DNA of 64,000 nt from Gordonia sp. PP30 (GTDB lineage: Bacteria; Actinomycetota; Actinomycetes; Mycobacteriales; Mycobacteriaceae): contig NZ_CP095864.1 of assembly GCF_023100845.1 (NCBI RefSeq), positions 2,728,001 through 2,792,000 on the forward strand, read 5' to 3'. Below the pieces are notes generated by a model, which saw only the letters and a list, made by a program, of their open reading frames with translations, searched no databases and was not told the origin of the DNA. The position numbers were made by a program, and so were the translations under genes. Of the stretch, positions 1 to 7,700 are shown piece after piece; position 1 is the stretch's first letter; every line of letters begins with the position of its first letter.

Positions 1-854
1 GTGCGCGCGTCGAGCACCACCGCGGAAGCGCTCTTGGCGCCGGAGTTCTTCTTCGCCGCGTTGACCTGCGCCTGCACGAACCACTGCACGTCGGAGTCGA
101 GCGTGAGCCGGACCGTCTTGCCGTCGATGGCCGGATGGACGTTGCGCTTGCTGCCCGGGATCACCGCGCCGTCGGACCCGCGGTCGATGGTCTCGGTGCC
201 GTTCATCCCGGCCAGGATCGGATCGAGCGACGACTCCAGCCCGATCAGGCCGTTGCCGTCGAAGTTGACGTCGCCGACCACGTTGGCGCCCAGCGAGCCG
301 CCCGGGTAGACGCGGATCGACTGCGGGTCCGCCCCCACCTCGGGGAAGTCGGTGGTGATGCGGTTGGCGGTCTCCGGGCTGACCGAGCGGGCCAGGTAGA
401 CGAACTGGTCGTTGGAGGTGAGCTTGGCCAGCAGGTCGTCGGACGAGATGGATCCGCCGAGGTCGGTGGAGACCCCGTCGGCGATCTGCCGCAGCCGGGT
501 GTTCACGTCGGGCAGCTGCGGATTCTTCTTGTGCTCGGCGTCGATCGACTTGCGGACGGCCTGCGGCAGGAAGGTCAGTGCCCGGGCCTCGCCGGTGTAC
601 GCGAGCGGGCGGCCGTTGCGGTCGACGATCGCGCCGCGCTTGGCGTAGAGGGTGACGACGTCCTCACGCTGCTGCGCCGCCTTCGCGGACAGTTCGGGCG
701 CATCGATGACGTTGAGGTAGACCAGCCGGCCGCCGACCGCGAACGCGAGCACCAGCGCGAAGATGCCGAGCAGACGCTGACGCCCGATGAAGCGGCGGGT
801 CGGCGCATCGGCGTCACGCCGGGTGTCCGGGGCCGGGGGGTGAGGGGAGCTCAT
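1..854 (-). CDS. ftsI: FtsI/PBP3-type peptidoglycan transpeptidase, N-terminal part (runs off the window)
   Basis: Septal class B penicillin-binding protein; the family cross-links peptidoglycan at the division site. Only about 284 N-terminal residues are present, and the catalytic transpeptidase domain lies beyond position 1. The ATG is at 854. A short cytoplasmic tail is followed by one membrane segment at about residues 28-47 (IFALVLAFAVGGRLVYL) and then the start of the dimerisation domain, with the typical RGAIVDRNGRPLA stretch near residue 75. It follows the ftsL-like gene by 22 bases on the same strand, as pbpB follows Rv2164c in M. tuberculosis. Penicillin-binding motifs cannot be checked here. 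Confidence 0.9.
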   Translation of the reverse strand, partial: MSSPHPPAPDTRRDADAPTRRFIGRQRLLGIFALVLAFAVGGRLVYLNVIDAPELSAKAAQQREDVVTLYAKRGAIVDRNGRPLAYTGEARALTFLPQAVRKSIDAEHKKNPQLPDVNTRLRQIADGVSTDLGGSISSDDLLAKLTSNDQFVYLARSVSPETANRITTDFPEVGADPQSIRVYPGGSLGANVVGDVNFDGNGLIGLESSLDPILAGMNGTETIDRGSDGAVIPGSKRNVHPAIDGKTVRLTLDSDVQWFVQAQVNAAKKNSGAKSASAVVLDAR

Positions 855-876
855 GATCGTTCCATCCTCTCCCTGG

Positions 877-1731
877 TCAGCGTTGCGGTGGGTTATTGCG
901 GCTCGGCGTGGCGCCGCGCGGCAGAACATTCGGGGCCGGGATCTGGCCCTGATCGTCGGTGGCCGGCGATGTCGTGGCGGCCGGCGGCTGCGAACCGGTG
1001 GACGGGGTCGCGGCCGGGGCGGGGGTCGTGGTCGACGGCGAGGCCGAGGGTGCCGCCGACGGGGCCGGCTGCCCACCGAGGCCGCCGGAGTCGTCGACCT
1101 TGCCCGGATCGATCTGCGACACCGGGTCCGGGGCGGGGTTCAGCGAACCGAGGCGCTTCCCCTCGGCAGGGGTGAGCTCGCCCTTCAGGCGCGCCTTGCC
1201 GTCCGGCCCGACCACCAGGTGGGCGGAGTCGGCGGCCGGCACCATGCCGAGCTTCTGCGCCTTGTCGGCCAGTTCGGGCGCCGAGTCCCCGGCGTCGACG
1301 GTGCGCTTGAGACCGTCGCGCTGGTCCTGCAGCGCCGAATTCTGGTTCCGGACGGTGGTGAGCGCGTAGGAGTCCTGCGCGGATCTGGTCGTCAGGAACA
1401 GCGTGAGGCCGAGCGCGCCGACCACCAGCAGGACGATCGGAATGATGAACGGGATGTCGGCCAGGCCGGACAGCACGCCGGAGGGCCCCCGCGCACCCGG
1501 CCCGGCCACCGGCGCCTCCGCGCGGCGCGGACGGCGCACACGGGGCGGCGCCGGGACGGTCTCGGCCGTACCGGCGCGCGCCCGCGGGGTCCGCGCGGCC
1601 GGACTCGCCGTCGCCCGGGGCGTGGAGGTCCCGGGCGACGAGGTCCGGGGGGTGCGGCTCGCGGCGGTGCGCTCACGGCGGCGGCGAGCGGCCCCGGGAC
1701 GCGTGGTCGATCGGTCGTCGAGAAGTGTCAC
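877..1731 (-). CDS. FtsL-like division protein, single-pass membrane (Rv2164c type)
   Basis: A 284-residue protein. An Arg/Ala/Pro/Thr-rich cytoplasmic region covers residues 1-90. One hydrophobic helix lies at about 93-114 ([19 protein letters not shown]), then a short heptad-like segment ([13 protein letters not shown]), then a Pro/Ala/Thr-rich tail. This layout and the place between rsmH and ftsI fit an actinobacterial FtsL/FtsB-like protein that helps recruit the septal synthase; the function is inferred from position and topology. The GTG start overlaps the rsmH stop as GTGA (1728-1731), implying translational coupling. It is much longer than E. coli FtsL because of the disordered regions at both ends. 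Confidence 0.75.
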   Translation of the reverse strand: MTLLDDRSTTRPGAARRRRERTAASRTPRTSSPGTSTPRATASPAARTPRARAGTAETVPAPPRVRRPRRAEAPVAGPGARGPSGVLSGLADIPFIIPIVLLVVGALGLTLFLTTRSAQDSYALTTVRNQNSALQDQRDGLKRTVDAGDSAPELADKAQKLGMVPAADSAHLVVGPDGKARLKGELTPAEGKRLGSLNPAPDPVSQIDPGKVDDSGGLGGQPAPSAAPSASPSTTTPAPAATPSTGSQPPAATTSPATDDQGQIPAPNVLPRGATPSRNNPPQR

Positions 1732-2750
1732 CGCCGATTCCTCTCTTCGGGTGCGGGGGCGATTCGTTCGATGGCGCGCACCCGGACCGGGGCGCTTCGG
1801 GGGTTGTCCCGGCGCTGCTGCTCATCCGCCTGTTCGGCGCCCCGGGTGACCAGGGCGAACTGGGCCGATGTGCCGGGCAGGTCGACGGGGAGGCCGGCCG
1901 GGGTGGTGTTGCGCACCGCCTGGGCGAAGTCCCGCTTGACGATCCGGTCCTCCAGCGACTGGTAGCTCATCACGGCCAGCCGGCCACCGACCGCGAGCAG
2001 CGCGAGCGACGCCGGGACGACGGCCCGCAGCGAGTCCAGTTCGCGGTTGACCTCGATGCGCAGCGCTTGGAAGGTCCGCTTGGCCGGGTGCCCGCCGGTG
2101 CGGCGGGTCGCGGCCGGAATCGTCGCGTACAGCAGTTCCACCAGCCGTCCGCTGGTCGTGAACGGCTCGATCTCGCGTTCCCGGAGGACCGCCGAGGCGA
2201 TCTTCCCGGCGAACCGCTCCTCGCCGTATTCGCTGAGGACCCGCGCCAGGGCACCGTGATCGTAGGTGTTGAGGATGTCGGCGGCGGTCAGCTCGTCGCC
2301 GGGGTTCATCCGCATGTCGAGCGGCGCGTCGACGGCGTAGGCGAAGCCGCGGTCGGCCTGGTCGAGCTGCATGGACGAGACGCCCAGGTCCAGCAGGATC
2401 CCGTCGACCTGCGCCAGACCCGCATCGCGGGCGACGTCGGCGATCTCGTCGTATCGGGCGTGATGGAACACCGCGCGATCACCGAACGGTGCGAGTCGTT
2501 CGCGGGCGATCTCGAGCGCGTTCTCGTCCCGGTCGATGCCGTGGACGGTGAGTCCGGGGAGCCGGGTGAGGAAGAGTTCGGTGTGTCCGCCGGCACCCAG
2601 GGTGCCGTCGATCAGGACCGCGCCGGTGCCGTCGTCGTGCACGCGGGTGAGCGCCGGGGTCAGCAGTTCGACCATGCGGTCGGCCATCACGGGGACGTGG
2701 CCGTGCTCGCCCGGGGACGGGGAGTCGGCCGGGGCGCCGGATACGGTCAT
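1728..2750 (-). CDS. rsmH: 16S rRNA (cytosine-1402-N4)-methyltransferase RsmH (MraW)
   Basis: SAM-dependent methyltransferase of the 30S decoding centre. The chosen ATG at 2750 gives 340 residues, starts just before the conserved [13 protein letters not shown] segment and has a purine-rich GGGGAGAGG upstream. The SAM loop [11 protein letters not shown] sits near residue 50. [18 protein letters not shown] and the later [12 protein letters not shown] stretch are family hallmarks. The reading frame stays open to 3470 upstream, but that extension has no family resemblance and would cover mraZ. It is second in the minus-strand division operon. A long stem-loop precedes it (2790-2897). Confidence 0.95.
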   Translation of the reverse strand: MTVSGAPADSPSPGEHGHVPVMADRMVELLTPALTRVHDDGTGAVLIDGTLGAGGHTELFLTRLPGLTVHGIDRDENALEIARERLAPFGDRAVFHHARYDEIADVARDAGLAQVDGILLDLGVSSMQLDQADRGFAYAVDAPLDMRMNPGDELTAADILNTYDHGALARVLSEYGEERFAGKIASAVLREREIEPFTTSGRLVELLYATIPAATRRTGGHPAKRTFQALRIEVNRELDSLRAVVPASLALLAVGGRLAVMSYQSLEDRIVKRDFAQAVRNTTPAGLPVDLPGTSAQFALVTRGAEQADEQQRRDNPRSAPVRVRAIERIAPAPEERNRR

Positions 2751-2789
2751 CGCCTCTCCCCTGTCTCGGTGGTGGTCAAGACGGTGGAG

Positions 2790-2897
2790 AAATGGAACGG
2801 CGGTGAGGCGGGGTCCCCGCCCGAGTCGCACCTGGCGTTGGGGAAGTACGTCAGGGTCGGCCGGGCCGAGGCCTCGCCTCACCGCAGCGGTCCATTT
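2790..2897 (-). ncRNA. Structured leader between mraZ and rsmH (candidate mraW RNA motif)
   Basis: Bases 2790-2810 and 2875-2897 form a long, nearly perfect inverted repeat (AAATGGA..CGGTGAGGCG against its complement). They enclose about 64 bases with smaller GC-rich inverted repeats such as GCCTCGGCCCGGCCGA. On the rsmH-sense strand this makes a large multistem structure starting 12 bases after the mraZ stop. Actinobacteria are known to carry a conserved 'mraW RNA' in exactly this place. I assign the motif on location and structure; its consensus could not be checked. Confidence 0.6.
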
Positions 2898-2908
2898 CTT
2901 CACTTGTC

Positions 2909-3346
2909 TTAGAGGATCGCGTCCAGCGCGGCGGAGCCGCCGGCCGCGAAGGCCTCCTCGTGTGCAGCCTGGTAGGCGTCCCATGCGGCCGCATCCCAGA
3001 TCTCCAGGTGGTCGAACTGCCCGGTGACCACGCAGTCTTTCTGCAGGCCGGCCCATGCGCGAAGCCCCGCCGACAGGTTGACCCGGCCCTGGCCGTCGAG
3101 ACTCTGCTCGTCGGCGTTGGCCATCATCAGCCGGACGTACGCGCGGGCTTCCGGATCGTTGCGCGACGCCTGGTTCGCCCGCTGGGCGATGGCGCCGAAC
3201 TCCTCGGCCGGATACACCGCCAGGCTGTGATCGAGGGCTTTGGTGACCACGACCCCTCCTGACAAGGCGTTCCGGAACTTCGCGGGCAGTGTGAGCCGCC
3301 CTTTGTCGTCGAGCTTGGGCGAGTAGGTGCCGATGAAGCCAGCCAC
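2909..3346 (-). CDS. mraZ: MraZ, transcriptional regulator of the division/cell-wall cluster
   Basis: A 145-residue protein with two SpoVT/AbrB-like DNA-binding repeats. The first signature is [13 protein letters not shown] at about residues 13-25 and the second [17 protein letters not shown] at about 84-100. MraZ forms ring oligomers that bind direct repeats upstream of its own gene and represses or tunes the cluster. The GTG start at 3346 is fixed by a strong ribosome site, AGGAGGT, six bases upstream. It is the first gene of the operon mraZ-rsmH-ftsL-ftsI. Phased GTGG repeats 59-92 bases upstream are the probable autoregulatory operator. Confidence 0.95.
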   Translation of the reverse strand: MAGFIGTYSPKLDDKGRLTLPAKFRNALSGGVVVTKALDHSLAVYPAEEFGAIAQRANQASRNDPEARAYVRLMMANADEQSLDGQGRVNLSAGLRAWAGLQKDCVVTGQFDHLEIWDAAAWDAYQAAHEEAFAAGGSAALDAIL

Positions 3347-3404
3347 ATCGCCACCTCCTGCCCGGGTATCGGTGAGGAGATTCCGGGTTCCCCCTCATCG
3401 ACAT

Positions 3405-3438
3405 CCACCACATTACCCCACTTTCCACCACTTTCCAC
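3405..3438 (-). promoter_or_regulatory. MraZ-box-like operator: 10-bp-phased GTGG repeats upstream of mraZ
   Basis: Read on the mraZ-sense strand, GTGG starts at 3438, 3431, 3428, 3421, 3411 and 3408. The run 3431/3421/3411 is GTGGN separated by five bases, exactly one helical turn each. That is the layout of known MraZ operators, which are direct TGGGN/GTGGG repeats with about five-base spacers. The array lies 59-92 bases upstream of the mraZ start. Binding by MraZ is inferred. Confidence 0.7.
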
Positions 3439-3603
3439 CCCCTGCGCCCCACTCGCACACCACTGAGCATTGTTTACGCAGGTCATGGCGTCTTACACGA
3501 AGGAGATTCTCAGGAAAGGCCCGTGGCGTCCGGCGCGTCTCAACGGATGCCAGCGAGGCTGAACAGCATAAAAGTGGCAGGTGGGACTCATCTAAAGAAC
3601 CCA

Positions 3604-3651
3604 GTGGGGCGAAGTGGGTGATCGGGGTGGGGCGAAGTGGGTAGTCGTGGT
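3604..3651 (+). repeat. Second phased GTGGG array, opposite orientation to the mraZ operator
   Basis: On the plus strand GTGG begins at 3604, 3614, 3627, 3637 and 3647. Spacing is 10, 13, 10 and 10 bases, with the larger unit GTGGGGCGAAGTGGGT occurring twice. Further single copies lie at 3574 and 3581. The pattern matches the MraZ-box layout but points away from mraZ, about 260-300 bases upstream of its start. No plus-strand gene follows within the gap. Confidence 0.65.
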
Positions 3652-3694
3652 GGAGCGCTCACGAACACGTGCCACCGGCCCCGGCGGCACGACG

Positions 3695-3737
3695 AAAAAA
3701 GCGGGGCCGCGGTCTCCGTGGAGACTGCGGCCCCGCT
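3695..3737 (-). terminator. Intrinsic terminator of the DUF3040 gene
   Basis: On the minus strand a GC-rich hairpin (AGCGGGGCCGC and GCGGCCCCGCT arms with a short loop, 3700-3737) is followed by six T residues. It lies 24 bases after the DUF3040 stop and separates that unit from the mraZ operon. Confidence 0.85.
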
Positions 3738-3760
3738 TCTGCGGAACTCTTCTCAGGCGG

Positions 3761-4153
3761 TCAGTGACCGTCCTGGTGGAAGCGCCGGTTAAACCGGTCT
3801 TCCATGCGGGAACTCAGCGAACCCTTCGAGCCGTTCTTCGACGACTTGCCGGAACCGTCCGCGGACGCCGAACCGCCACGCGGACCGAGCACCAGGATCA
3901 GCCCGCCGCCGAACATCACGAAGAATCCGACCAGGCTCAGGATCGGGAAGTCGCCGATCCGGACGCGCACCATGATGCCGCCCACCAGCAGCACCAGACC
4001 GAGCAGCAGGAGGAGGACCGCCTGCCACTGGCGGCGCGCGGAAGGACGACCGACCCGCTGCTTACTGACGTTCGAGACGAACTTCGGGTCCTCGGCGTAC
4101 AGCGCGCTCTCGATCTCATCGAGCATCCGCTGCTCATGCTCTGAAAGCGGCAC
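3761..4153 (-). CDS. DUF3040 membrane protein (Rv2169c type)
   Basis: A 130-residue inner-membrane protein. The N-terminal signature MPLSEHEQRMLDEIESAL is diagnostic of the DUF3040 family, which is restricted to actinobacteria. Two adjacent membrane helices lie at about residues 44-62 and 69-90, followed by a Gly/Ser/Lys-rich cytoplasmic tail. The GTG start at 4153 has GGGAGG just upstream. The gene is monocistronic, with its own terminator. The function of the family is unknown; members occur next to mraZ in mycobacteria and relatives. Confidence 0.88.
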   Translation of the reverse strand: MPLSEHEQRMLDEIESALYAEDPKFVSNVSKQRVGRPSARRQWQAVLLLLLGLVLLVGGIMVRVRIGDFPILSLVGFFVMFGGGLILVLGPRGGSASADGSGKSSKNGSKGSLSSRMEDRFNRRFHQDGH

Positions 4154-4293
4154 CGCGCCCTCCCTTACTCCGTCGCGACGGGCACCGCGGAATTCGGCGA
4201 CCGTTTCTCACTCCATGATAGGAGCAGAATCCTCCGGCGACCACTATTCCCTCCGGGACGATCCGCCACCCTCCCCCACCGCGGCCCACCGGA

Positions 4294-4773
4294 TCAGGCG
4301 CCGATCCGGCGAGCCGGGCGCTCGGCGCCGGGCAGCGCCCCCTGCTCGTAGGCGAGCAGGCTGGCATCGGCCGCGTCGAGGAACTCGGCGGCGCGTCGTT
4401 CGACGCGGGCGCAGAGGGTGTCGTCCACCTGCCGGACCAGGCCCACCTCCACCTTCTCTCGCATGGCGGACAGGCCGCCGAAGTATTCGGCCAGTTCGGC
4501 GTACTGCGGCGCGGCCGCTTTGATCCGGCTCCACGCGTCGCGGGCGTTGCGGCGCCTGCGCACCGGGCCGGGCGGCTCGTAGACGGCCAGCACCGCGCCG
4601 GCCGCCCGGATGGCGGCCAGATAGAACTGCCGGAACCGCTCGGCGCCGTCGTCGGTGACGCGCGCGGCGTCCTCGAACAGCACCTCGGCCCGGTCGAGCA
4701 GGTCCCGGCTGCGCAGGACCACCCGCGGGTCGGCCGTCGCCGTCATGCGGCTCGTCGTCGACTTTCCGGTCAT
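4294..4773 (-). CDS. SAV_6107-type HEPN-domain protein (hypothetical)
   Basis: A 159-residue soluble, helix-rich protein that starts on ATG 4773 with GAGGGG five bases upstream. The segment ARDLLDRAEVLFEDAARV-like near residue 20, RFRQFYLAAIRAAGAVLAVYE and ARDAWSRIKAAAPQYAELAEYF fit the actinobacterial SAV_6107-like HEPN family. HEPN folds often bind nucleotides or act as RNases, but no RX4-6H catalytic motif is visible, so no activity is claimed. It stands between the DUF3040 protein and the divergent GNAT gene and is transcribed on its own. Confidence 0.65.
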   Translation of the reverse strand: MTGKSTTSRMTATADPRVVLRSRDLLDRAEVLFEDAARVTDDGAERFRQFYLAAIRAAGAVLAVYEPPGPVRRRRNARDAWSRIKAAAPQYAELAEYFGGLSAMREKVEVGLVRQVDDTLCARVERRAAEFLDAADASLLAYEQGALPGAERPARRIGA

Positions 4774-5023
4774 ATGAACCCCTCGCCTCCTTCTGTCGAC
4801 AAGAACGTCTCACGTGCCTACGACAATCCCGGGCCGGCGGGCCTTCGCCGGATGCGCGAGAGCCGGCGGCCCGGCGTCTTCCCCACCGGTCCGCCGACTC
4901 TCGGCTCATCGAAACTTTGTTCGATACCGGAAGACTAACCCCCACTCGGGGCCGTCGGCAAGTGCCGCTAATCTCACTGGCAACGCACCCGGATACGACG
5001 GCGAAAGGCAGGTGGGTCCGCCC

Positions 5024-5704
5024 ATGGCGGTTCGGATCGTCTCCCTGGCCGCCGCCGATGCCGATCAGTGGATCGATCCGGCCGTGCACACCTATGTGAC
5101 CGCCATGCGGTACGCGCGCGGCACCGAGCAGAGCCGCACCGGACTGTGGCGCGATCACCTGCATCGGCCGGGCTGGACGGCGGTGGCCGCGCTGGCCACG
5201 GCGTCGCCGATGGATCTGCTGCGGCCGACATACGCCCGGCTGCGGGTCACCGCGCCGTGGACCGCCGACCGCGAGGTCCTGGTCGGTATCGCCTACGGCT
5301 ACACCGGCGCCGCGGACCAGTGGTGGAACCGGCAACTGCGCTCGGGCCTGGCCCGCCACGGCTGCTCACCGGACCAGGTGGCGGCGATCGCGTCCGACTA
5401 CTTCGAGCTCACCGAGCTGCACGTCCACCCGGTAGCGCAGGGCCGCGGCCTCGGCCAGGCACTGCTCACCCGGCTGCTGTCCGGGCGCCCCGAGTCCCGG
5501 GTCCTGCTGTCCACGCCGGAGGTGCGGGGTGAGGAGAACCGGGCGTGGTCGCTGTACCGGCGGCTCGGATTCGACGACGTGCTGCGCGGTTTCACCTTCG
5601 CCGGTGACCCCCGGCAGTTCGCCTTCCTGGGCCGGTCGCTGCCGCTGCCGGACGCGCCCGGCGACGTCGCGGCGGGGGAGAACCCGCCCACTCTGGCACG
5701 ATGA
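5024..5704 (+). CDS. GNAT-family N-acetyltransferase (Rv2170 type)
   Basis: A 226-residue acetyltransferase. The acetyl-CoA signature ELHVHPVAQGRGLGQALL (Q/RxxGxG/A) is at about residues 130-150, with the C-terminal NRAWSLYRRLGFDDVLRGF beta strand-helix typical of GNATs. The ATG at 5024 is preceded by GGTGGG. The frame continues upstream to 4814 without family similarity. The stop is five bases before the lppM start, so the two are probably cotranscribed. The substrate cannot be read from the sequence; the syntenic mycobacterial Rv2170 has been linked to protein or small-molecule acetylation. Confidence 0.85.
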   Translation: MAVRIVSLAAADADQWIDPAVHTYVTAMRYARGTEQSRTGLWRDHLHRPGWTAVAALATASPMDLLRPTYARLRVTAPWTADREVLVGIAYGYTGAADQWWNRQLRSGLARHGCSPDQVAAIASDYFELTELHVHPVAQGRGLGQALLTRLLSGRPESRVLLSTPEVRGEENRAWSLYRRLGFDDVLRGFTFAGDPRQFAFLGRSLPLPDAPGDVAAGENPPTLAR

Positions 5705-5708
5705 CACC

Positions 5709-6563
5709 GTGTCCCGTCGCCAGCATCTCCCGCGTCACCGTCACCCCGCCCTGGGCCTCGTGGTCCTGCTCGCGCTGGTCCCGCTGCTGAGCGGATGCCT
5801 GACGAAGTCGGAGAACGTCGGCGACCAGTATTCGGGATTCGTGGTGGTCGCGGCCGCCCCGGACGCCGGCGCCACCCCCACCTTCGACGTGCCCGCCTCG
5901 ATGGCCGGATCGGTGTCGGTGACCAAGTTCCCGGCGGACGGCGACACGCAGACGTCACCGGAACCGGCGCAGACGGACGCGGTCACCGGGAAGGTCGGCT
6001 CCCGGATGACCTTCACCGATCTCACCGCGGGCCAGTTCTCCCAGCTCGGCGACATCATCTCCGGCGCGCTGGATTCCGGCGCGACCGTCGATCTGACGGC
6101 CACGCGCAGTGGCGACGTGGTCCGGATGCGCGGCGGGGCGGCTCTGGCCGGGCTGTCGCCGAAGACCTCGTATCTCTCGATCACCGTCGACTTCGGCGGC
6201 GAGGTCGTCGCCACCAACGGGCATCTGGCCGGCGACAACTCCGTCACCTGGGTGCCCGAGCCGGGCCAGAACGCCCAGTTCAACGCCGATGCGAAGTACC
6301 CGGATCCGGCCACGGCGGCGCTGCCGAGCTGGACCTGGTTCATGGTGATCGCCTGCCTGGCGATCGTCGGCGCCGTCGCCGCCCTCGCCTACCGCTTCCG
6401 TGATCGCACGCCGCGGTACACCCCGCCGGCCGGACAGGGCGGCGGACCGAATCCACTGCGCGCCCTGACACGGCTGCGCCGGAAGAAGAACGACGACGCG
6501 GCCGCCACCTCCGAGACGGAGGCCGAGGAGATCGAGGAGCCTGCCGCCCCCACCGGCCGGTAG
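5709..6563 (+). CDS. lppM: LppM-family lipoprotein with C-terminal membrane anchor
   Basis: A 284-residue envelope protein starting on GTG 5709. The signal peptide ends in the lipobox LLSGC at about residue 30. A mid-region domain rich in beta strands follows (residues about 40-210), then a single membrane helix at about 220-242 (WFMVIACLAIVGAVAALAY) and an Arg/Lys- then Glu-rich cytoplasmic tail. Mycobacterial LppM (Rv2171) has the same plan and is a surface-exposed lipoprotein tied to phagosome modulation. That role comes from family knowledge and is not visible here. It is coupled closely to the GNAT gene. Confidence 0.88.
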   Translation: MSRRQHLPRHRHPALGLVVLLALVPLLSGCLTKSENVGDQYSGFVVVAAAPDAGATPTFDVPASMAGSVSVTKFPADGDTQTSPEPAQTDAVTGKVGSRMTFTDLTAGQFSQLGDIISGALDSGATVDLTATRSGDVVRMRGGAALAGLSPKTSYLSITVDFGGEVVATNGHLAGDNSVTWVPEPGQNAQFNADAKYPDPATAALPSWTWFMVIACLAIVGAVAALAYRFRDRTPRYTPPAGQGGGPNPLRALTRLRRKKNDDAAATSETEAEEIEEPAAPTGR

Positions 6564-6585
6564 GGCGCAGAGGCCGCGGCCCGGT

Positions 6586-7545
6586 TCAGGCCGGGGTCAG
6601 CGCGCCCCGGGTGTCGATCCCGATCCGTTCCAGCACCTCGCTGGTCGCGCGGGTGAAGTTCAGGCTGCAGAAATGCAGGCACGGCGCGCCCTCGGCCACC
6701 AGCCGCTGCGCCATCTCGGTGCACAGGTCGATACCGACTTCGCGGACCGCGGCCCGATCCTCCTCCGGACCGTCGCCGGCCGCCGCGGCCAGTCGCTCCG
6801 CCACGCGCTGCGGCAGCACGCTGCCGGACAGCTCCACCATGCGGCGCACCGTGGCCAGCGAGGTGATCGGCATGATGCCGGGGATGATCGGCTTGGCGCC
6901 CTGCTCCGGATCGGCGGCCACCACGCGATCGCGCAGCCGCAGGTAATCGTCGACGTCGAAGAAGATCTGGGTCACCGAGTACTCGGCGCCCGAGCGCAGC
7001 TTGCGGATCAGGTTCCCGGTGTCGGCCGCCAGATTCGGCGCCCGATGGTGCCCCTCCGGGAACGACGCCACGCCGATGTGGAAGTCACCGAGCGAGCCGA
7101 TCAGCTCCACGAGCTCCGAGGCGTACGACACGCCCTCGGGATGCCGCACCCACTCGCCCAGCGGGTCGCCCGGCGGATCGCCGCGCAGCGCGAGCAGATT
7201 GGTGATGCCCTTGTCGGCGTACGCGCCGACCAGGCCGCGCAGCTCGTCGAGGCTGTGATTCACCGCGGTCAGATGCGCGACGGTGGTCAGCGTGGTCGAC
7301 GTGGCCAGATCCCCCGCGATGCGCACCGTGCGGTCCCGGGTGGAACCGCCGGCGCCGTAGGTCAGCGACACGAACGCCGGGTCCATTCGCTCGAACACCC
7401 GCACCGCGTGCCACAGCCGGGCCTCGTCGGCCTCGGTCCGCGGCGGGAAGAACTCGACGGAGAAGGGCACCGGGCCGTCGTGCGGCGCGGCGAGCCGCTC
7501 GACGACGGTCGAGGGCGCGAAGGCATCGGCGGAAACGTCACTCAC
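6586..7545 (-). CDS. metF: Methylenetetrahydrofolate reductase (MetF family)
   Basis: FAD-dependent reduction of 5,10-methylene- to 5-methyl-tetrahydrofolate, supplying methionine synthesis. I chose the GTG at 7545 (319 residues), just before VSDVSADAF; the frame is open to 7605. Family motifs are SVEFFPPRTE near residue 30, FVSLTYGAGGSTRDRT, the folate/FAD strand AHLTAVNHSLDEL, NLLALRGDPPGDP and ASFPEGHHRAPN. The gene converges on lppM (22-base gap) and diverges from the prenyl synthase. Rv2172c occupies this position in M. tuberculosis. Confidence 0.88.
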   Translation of the reverse strand: MSDVSADAFAPSTVVERLAAPHDGPVPFSVEFFPPRTEADEARLWHAVRVFERMDPAFVSLTYGAGGSTRDRTVRIAGDLATSTTLTTVAHLTAVNHSLDELRGLVGAYADKGITNLLALRGDPPGDPLGEWVRHPEGVSYASELVELIGSLGDFHIGVASFPEGHHRAPNLAADTGNLIRKLRSGAEYSVTQIFFDVDDYLRLRDRVVAADPEQGAKPIIPGIMPITSLATVRRMVELSGSVLPQRVAERLAAAAGDGPEEDRAAVREVGIDLCTEMAQRLVAEGAPCLHFCSLNFTRATSEVLERIGIDTRGALTPA

Positions 7546-7700
7546 CCGGCCGATCTTACCGACGGGTACCGCAGTGGACCGATTTCCAGCGCCGGTTTTA
7601 CGCACCGGCCGGGGCCGTCTTGACCTGCCCGGACCGCTGAGGTATCAAGCGGGTCCCGCCGCGGCCGGACCGCGGGTGACGCCCCGGTAGGCTTACCCGC

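Larger units (their letters stand above)
3347..3760. other. Intergenic region upstream of mraZ (no gene)
   Basis: These 414 bases contain no credible gene. They hold the mraZ operator-like array (3405-3438), a second GTGG array in the opposite orientation (3604-3651) and the terminator of the DUF3040 gene (3695-3737). The mraZ promoter should lie around 3400-3500; no -10/-35 pair could be assigned with confidence. Confidence 0.7.
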
